From Calothrix sp. PCC 7716 (GTDB lineage Bacteria > Cyanobacteriota > Cyanobacteriia > Cyanobacteriales > Nostocaceae), in contig NZ_AP025018.1 in assembly GCF_019977735.1 (NCBI RefSeq), positions 10,234,580-10,298,579 of the forward strand: DNA of 64,000 bases. Direction: 5' to 3'. The notes beneath the pieces are model-generated. The model did not search any database. It saw nothing but the letters and a program-made list of their open reading frames with translations, and was not told the DNA's origin. The position numbers were made by a program, and so were the translations under genes. Positions 61,526 through 64,000 of this stretch are shown in pieces (position 1 is the stretch's first letter; every line of letters begins with the position of its first letter).

Positions 61526-62407
61526 ATGCTAACGTCGGAGGCACCAAAGCAACTGACAATCCCGCCGAAGGATTTACTAGCGCCTCCTGGTGGTTTTAAT
61601 CCAACCCTGTTACTTTTTTTAGGAGCAGTGGAAATTGTCATTATATCTGGCTTTGGTTACTGGGTTTGGGAATGGCAACACTGGGTATGCTTTAGTCTAA
61701 ATGTCCTTGCCCTTCATATTTCAGGCACGGTAATTCATGATGCGTGTCATCAGTCTGCCCACAGCAACCGAATTATTAATGCCGTACTCGGTCATTGCAG
61801 CGCGCTGATGTTAGTTTTTGCCTTCCCTGTATTTACACGAGTTCATTTACAACATCATAGTAACGTTAATGACCCAGACAATGACCCAGACCACTATGTT
61901 TCGACTGGTGGACCTTTGTGGTTAATTGCTGTGCGCTTTCTTTATCACGAAATATTTTTCTTTAAACGGCGCCTGTGGCGTAATAATGAACTACTAGAAT
62001 GGTTCTTAAGCCGCCTGTTTGTCGCCGTAATAGTATATATTTCAGTTCAACATCATTTCTTGGGCTACATCCTAAATTTTTGGTTCATCCCATCAGCTGT
62101 TGTAGGCGTAACATTAGGTTTATTCTTCGATTATCTACCTCATCGCCCATTTAACGAGCGAGGTCGCTGGAAAAATGCGCGTGTTTATGCTAATCCTATA
62201 CTCAACATTTTAATTTTGGGACAAAACTATCATCTCGTTCATCACCTTTGGCCATCAGTACCTTGGTATAAATATCAACCAACGTACTATTTAATGAAGC
62301 CCAAACTTGATGAAAAAGGTTCACCTCAATCATTAGGATTACTCACCAAAAAAGACTTTCTAGGATTTTTATACGATATTTTCCTAGGAATTCGATTTCA
62401 CCATTAG
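61526..62407 (+). CDS. crtR: Beta-carotene hydroxylase CrtR
   Basis: The ATG at 61526 follows AAGGAG; the extension to 61448 is not conserved. The 293-residue membrane protein belongs to the fatty-acid-desaturase-like di-iron superfamily. Three histidine clusters are present: HDACHQSAH, HLQHHSN and HLVHH, within four hydrophobic segments. The start MLTSEAPKQLTIPPKDLLAP is typical of cyanobacterial CrtR, which hydroxylates beta-carotene to zeaxanthin and deoxymyxol to myxol. A CrtW ketolase was excluded because the sequence follows CrtR through its length. Confidence 0.94.
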   Translation: MLTSEAPKQLTIPPKDLLAPPGGFNPTLLLFLGAVEIVIISGFGYWVWEWQHWVCFSLNVLALHISGTVIHDACHQSAHSNRIINAVLGHCSALMLVFAFPVFTRVHLQHHSNVNDPDNDPDHYVSTGGPLWLIAVRFLYHEIFFFKRRLWRNNELLEWFLSRLFVAVIVYISVQHHFLGYILNFWFIPSAVVGVTLGLFFDYLPHRPFNERGRWKNARVYANPILNILILGQNYHLVHHLWPSVPWYKYQPTYYLMKPKLDEKGSPQSLGLLTKKDFLGFLYDIFLGIRFHH

Positions 62408-62448
62408 TAGGCATATGTTGGGTCTTTTTGCTTGACCCAACCTACAAT

Positions 62449-62739
62449 TTATATTTCTGATGAGATACTGGTAGCCTGAATCACCTCAATATTGCTGCTG
62501 AGTTCAAGCTTATCGAGTGATTCAGTAAAAAAAACAAAACCTTTATACGCAGTGGCATATTTATAAAGTTTTGTAAAGAAACCTTCTGCTGTCACAATAA
62601 CTAAAGGTTCAGGATTTCGAGAAAGAATATTCAGGAAGTCTTCGCACCGCACCCTAACACCTGTACCACGGTCGCTGAATACTCTACCTGAAATCCCACC
62701 AAATTGTGCAATGCCGTTGTCTCCACCGTCAAACTTCAT
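62449..62739 (-). CDS. Conserved hypothetical protein
   Basis: A 96-residue protein with no domain I recognise. The core contains VRCEDFLNILSRNPEPLVIVTAEG and FFTKLYKYATAYKGFVFFTE, an alternating alpha/beta pattern that suggests a small globular fold. It lies 36 bp downstream of aroH on the same strand and could be co-transcribed. Confidence 0.6.
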   Translation of the reverse strand: MKFDGGDNGIAQFGGISGRVFSDRGTGVRVRCEDFLNILSRNPEPLVIVTAEGFFTKLYKYATAYKGFVFFTESLDKLELSSNIEVIQATSISSEI

Positions 62740-62775
62740 ATTTTCTTAAGTATTCCCACGGTCTACATACGCATT

Positions 62776-63177
62776 CTAGACTTTTGATTTCATGACTGAA
62801 TGTGATGCCTGTAACGACTGGGGTAAACTCCAATCGGGTCTTAAGTTTGCCGCTTCTCGAAGATAAATGTGATGGATAGGGGTTGACGCATTGACATAAA
62901 CGTGGATTAAAAAACGGATGCAACGCTCCAAACTACCTTCAACAAACATTTGCTGCACATCAAGCATTGGTACAGAGTCCCAATAAGGACGAGTTCTGGC
63001 AATTGCAGCAGGAAATATTGCGTCTAAATCACGTGTTACGGAGAAAGTAACGCTAATTATATCTGTAGGATGTAATTGATTACGTCCTTCAAGTTCGTCT
63101 ATCAACTCTGTAACAGCTTCGCGCATTGCTTCCACCGTATTAGAAGGTACCGTCGTTGCACCACGTATTGCTCGCAT
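62776..63177 (-). CDS. aroH: Chorismate mutase, AroH class
   Basis: The start is the ATG at 63177, with GGAGG 8 nt upstream; a GTG at 63192 is weaker. The 133-residue protein is the trimeric AroH-type chorismate mutase: MRAIRGATTVPSNTVEAMRE, the conserved ISVTFSVTRDLDAIFPAAIA and LREAANLRPDWS. It converts chorismate to prephenate in phenylalanine and tyrosine synthesis. The C-terminus is slightly extended compared with the Bacillus enzyme. Confidence 0.95.
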   Translation of the reverse strand: MRAIRGATTVPSNTVEAMREAVTELIDELEGRNQLHPTDIISVTFSVTRDLDAIFPAAIARTRPYWDSVPMLDVQQMFVEGSLERCIRFLIHVYVNASTPIHHIYLREAANLRPDWSLPQSLQASHSVMKSKV

Positions 63178-63316
63178 CCGCCATCCCTCCACGAAAACAT
63201 CCTCCGTTATCTGAAGTTACCACTTGCTATTATTCCTCAGAAATAGGAATCGTACAAATCTGTAATCGCACAATAATTGCACAATCTTTCTGTCTTATTG
63301 GAAAAACAAGTAGTAA

Positions 63317-64000
63317 TTAAGGACGATATAGCCATAGAGGCAAGCCACTGGTAGAGATTTCAAATTCCAACCATTCGGCGCCTGTTGACAGCAACCTGTT
63401 CGAGAGTAAACTGTTAAATAACAAACTACTTTGAGCTTGCTCGCGCGATAAAATCCGGTTTAATAAAGGCTTACGTTCTTCTAAAGTGAAGCATGGAGTT
63501 TTTTCTTGGTCGAGTCCAACGAGTTCGCAAGTCCATTGGCGTGCGTCTTCTTCGGTACCCAAACGGTCTACTACCCCCAACTCCACAGCTTGCTGTCCTG
63601 TAAAGATACGACCATCAGCAAAGCTTCTCACAGTTTCAATAGAAAGATTTCGTGATGAAGCGACCGTTTGAACGAACTGGCTGTAGCTAGTATCTATAAG
63701 TTCTTGCAGGATGTGTTCTTCAGGTTGAGTTAGTTGACGGTCGAACGACAAAATATCCTTGTAGGGACCTGATTTGATAACTTTGAAAGAAACTCCAACT
63801 TTTTCAAGCAACCTTTCTAAGTTATTACCACGCAGTATTACACCAATGCTGCCAGTGATAGTGCCAGGGTTTGCCATGATATGGTGCGCTCCCATGCCAA
63901 TATATACACCGCCGGAAGCAGAAATATTACCAAAACTTGCAACAATTTTGATTTTTTCGCCTAGTCGTTTTAATGCGCTGTAAATTTCTTGTGAGTCTCC
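63317..64000 (-). CDS. sppA: Signal peptide peptidase SppA (S49), partial
   Basis: The C-terminal 228 residues of a protease that continues beyond the right edge. The nucleophile is in FGNISASGGVYIGMGA (Ser of SASGG), followed by ITGSIGVILRGNNLERLLEK and GPYKDILSFDRQLTQPEE. The C-terminal LGVVDRLGTEEDA is typical of SppA. It digests cleaved signal peptides or membrane peptides at the cytoplasmic membrane. Synechocystis has more than one SppA, and one acts on phycobilisome linkers under stress. Confidence 0.93.
   Translation of the reverse strand, partial: GDSQEIYSALKRLGEKIKIVASFGNISASGGVYIGMGAHHIMANPGTITGSIGVILRGNNLERLLEKVGVSFKVIKSGPYKDILSFDRQLTQPEEHILQELIDTSYSQFVQTVASSRNLSIETVRSFADGRIFTGQQAVELGVVDRLGTEEDARQWTCELVGLDQEKTPCFTLEERKPLLNRILSREQAQSSLLFNSLLSNRLLSTGAEWLEFEISTSGLPLWLYRP

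Noticed and set aside
61448-62407. CrtW-type ketolase
   Set aside because: The N-terminus and histidine clusters follow CrtR hydroxylase rather than CrtW.
1-64000. Insertion sequences or transposases
   Set aside because: No DDE, HUH or IS200-type protein was found; repeats are short and non-coding.
1-64000. PatS/HetN-type RGSGR pentapeptide near the HetP-like locus
   Set aside because: No such motif was seen in the listed frames around 20000-28000, so no link to pattern-formation peptides is claimed.

Overview
The window is a cyanobacterial chromosome segment of about 40% GC, most likely from a filamentous heterocyst-forming (Nostocales-type) species. The evidence is phycobilisome genes (cpcG, cpcL, a CpcS/CpeS lyase, nblA), petN, ndhH, crtR, a HetP-domain protein, heptameric STRR-type tandem repeats and many dispersed intergenic hairpin repeats. 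The hexamer GGCGCC occurs roughly one hundred times (about 4 expected by chance), GATC is nearly absent, and the usual HIP1 octamer GCGATCGC was not seen.

Layout. 1-6136: partial OmpR-type response regulator with an Hpt domain, GH74-like lipoprotein, CHAD protein, Uma2 nuclease. 6213-18484: a 12-kb arsenic island with arsH, two periplasmic PstS/SphX-like phosphate-binding proteins, an ArsJ-associated GAPDH with arsJ, a membrane-anchored third PstS-like protein, a dual-specificity phosphatase, a CoA-disulfide-reductase-like flavoprotein, acr3, two arsR genes, arsI, arsC and an aquaporin. Nine copies of an ATCAA-N6-TTGAT-type operator lie only in front of pstS1, gap-arsJ, pstS2, acr3 and the aquaporin, which defines a probable ArsR regulon. 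18610-19979: PhyH-type dioxygenase and a glycosyltransferase fragment.

20289-27578: a peptide-export island. It encodes a HetC-like ABC exporter (cyclic-nucleotide-binding-like domain, C39 peptidase, ABC), an HlyD adaptor, a HetP-domain protein whose C-terminus carries a double-glycine leader-like motif, three small peptides with the same leader, and a parvulin-like isomerase. This is the best candidate for an undescribed system: the exporter and HetP families of heterocyst differentiation, joined to secreted GG peptides.

27668-40640: lipoprotein, GNAT, Uma2, AraC regulator, ndhH, small proteins, D-aminoacylase-like amidohydrolase, GT2 with a duplicated tail, and an AAA ATPase/nSTAND-TPR/zinc-ribbon cluster that could be a conflict or signalling system. 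40922-44523: phycobilisome cluster (cpcG, cpcL, an HEXXH metallopeptidase-like protein, cpcS) divergent from nblA. 45032-48231: a sigma70-like/DUF1822/CHAT-type operon whose third gene has decayed into a CHAT-WD40 chimera, and a frameshifted small gene. 48451-51511: clpB, petN and a small membrane protein. 51641-52846: decayed nSTAND-WD40 and Uma2 genes. 53036-59054: psiE, a CAP-domain protein with novel repeats, three glycosyltransferases. 59526-64000: pyruvate kinase, crtR, a hypothetical gene, aroH and partial sppA. No rRNA, tRNA, CRISPR array or intact insertion sequence was seen.
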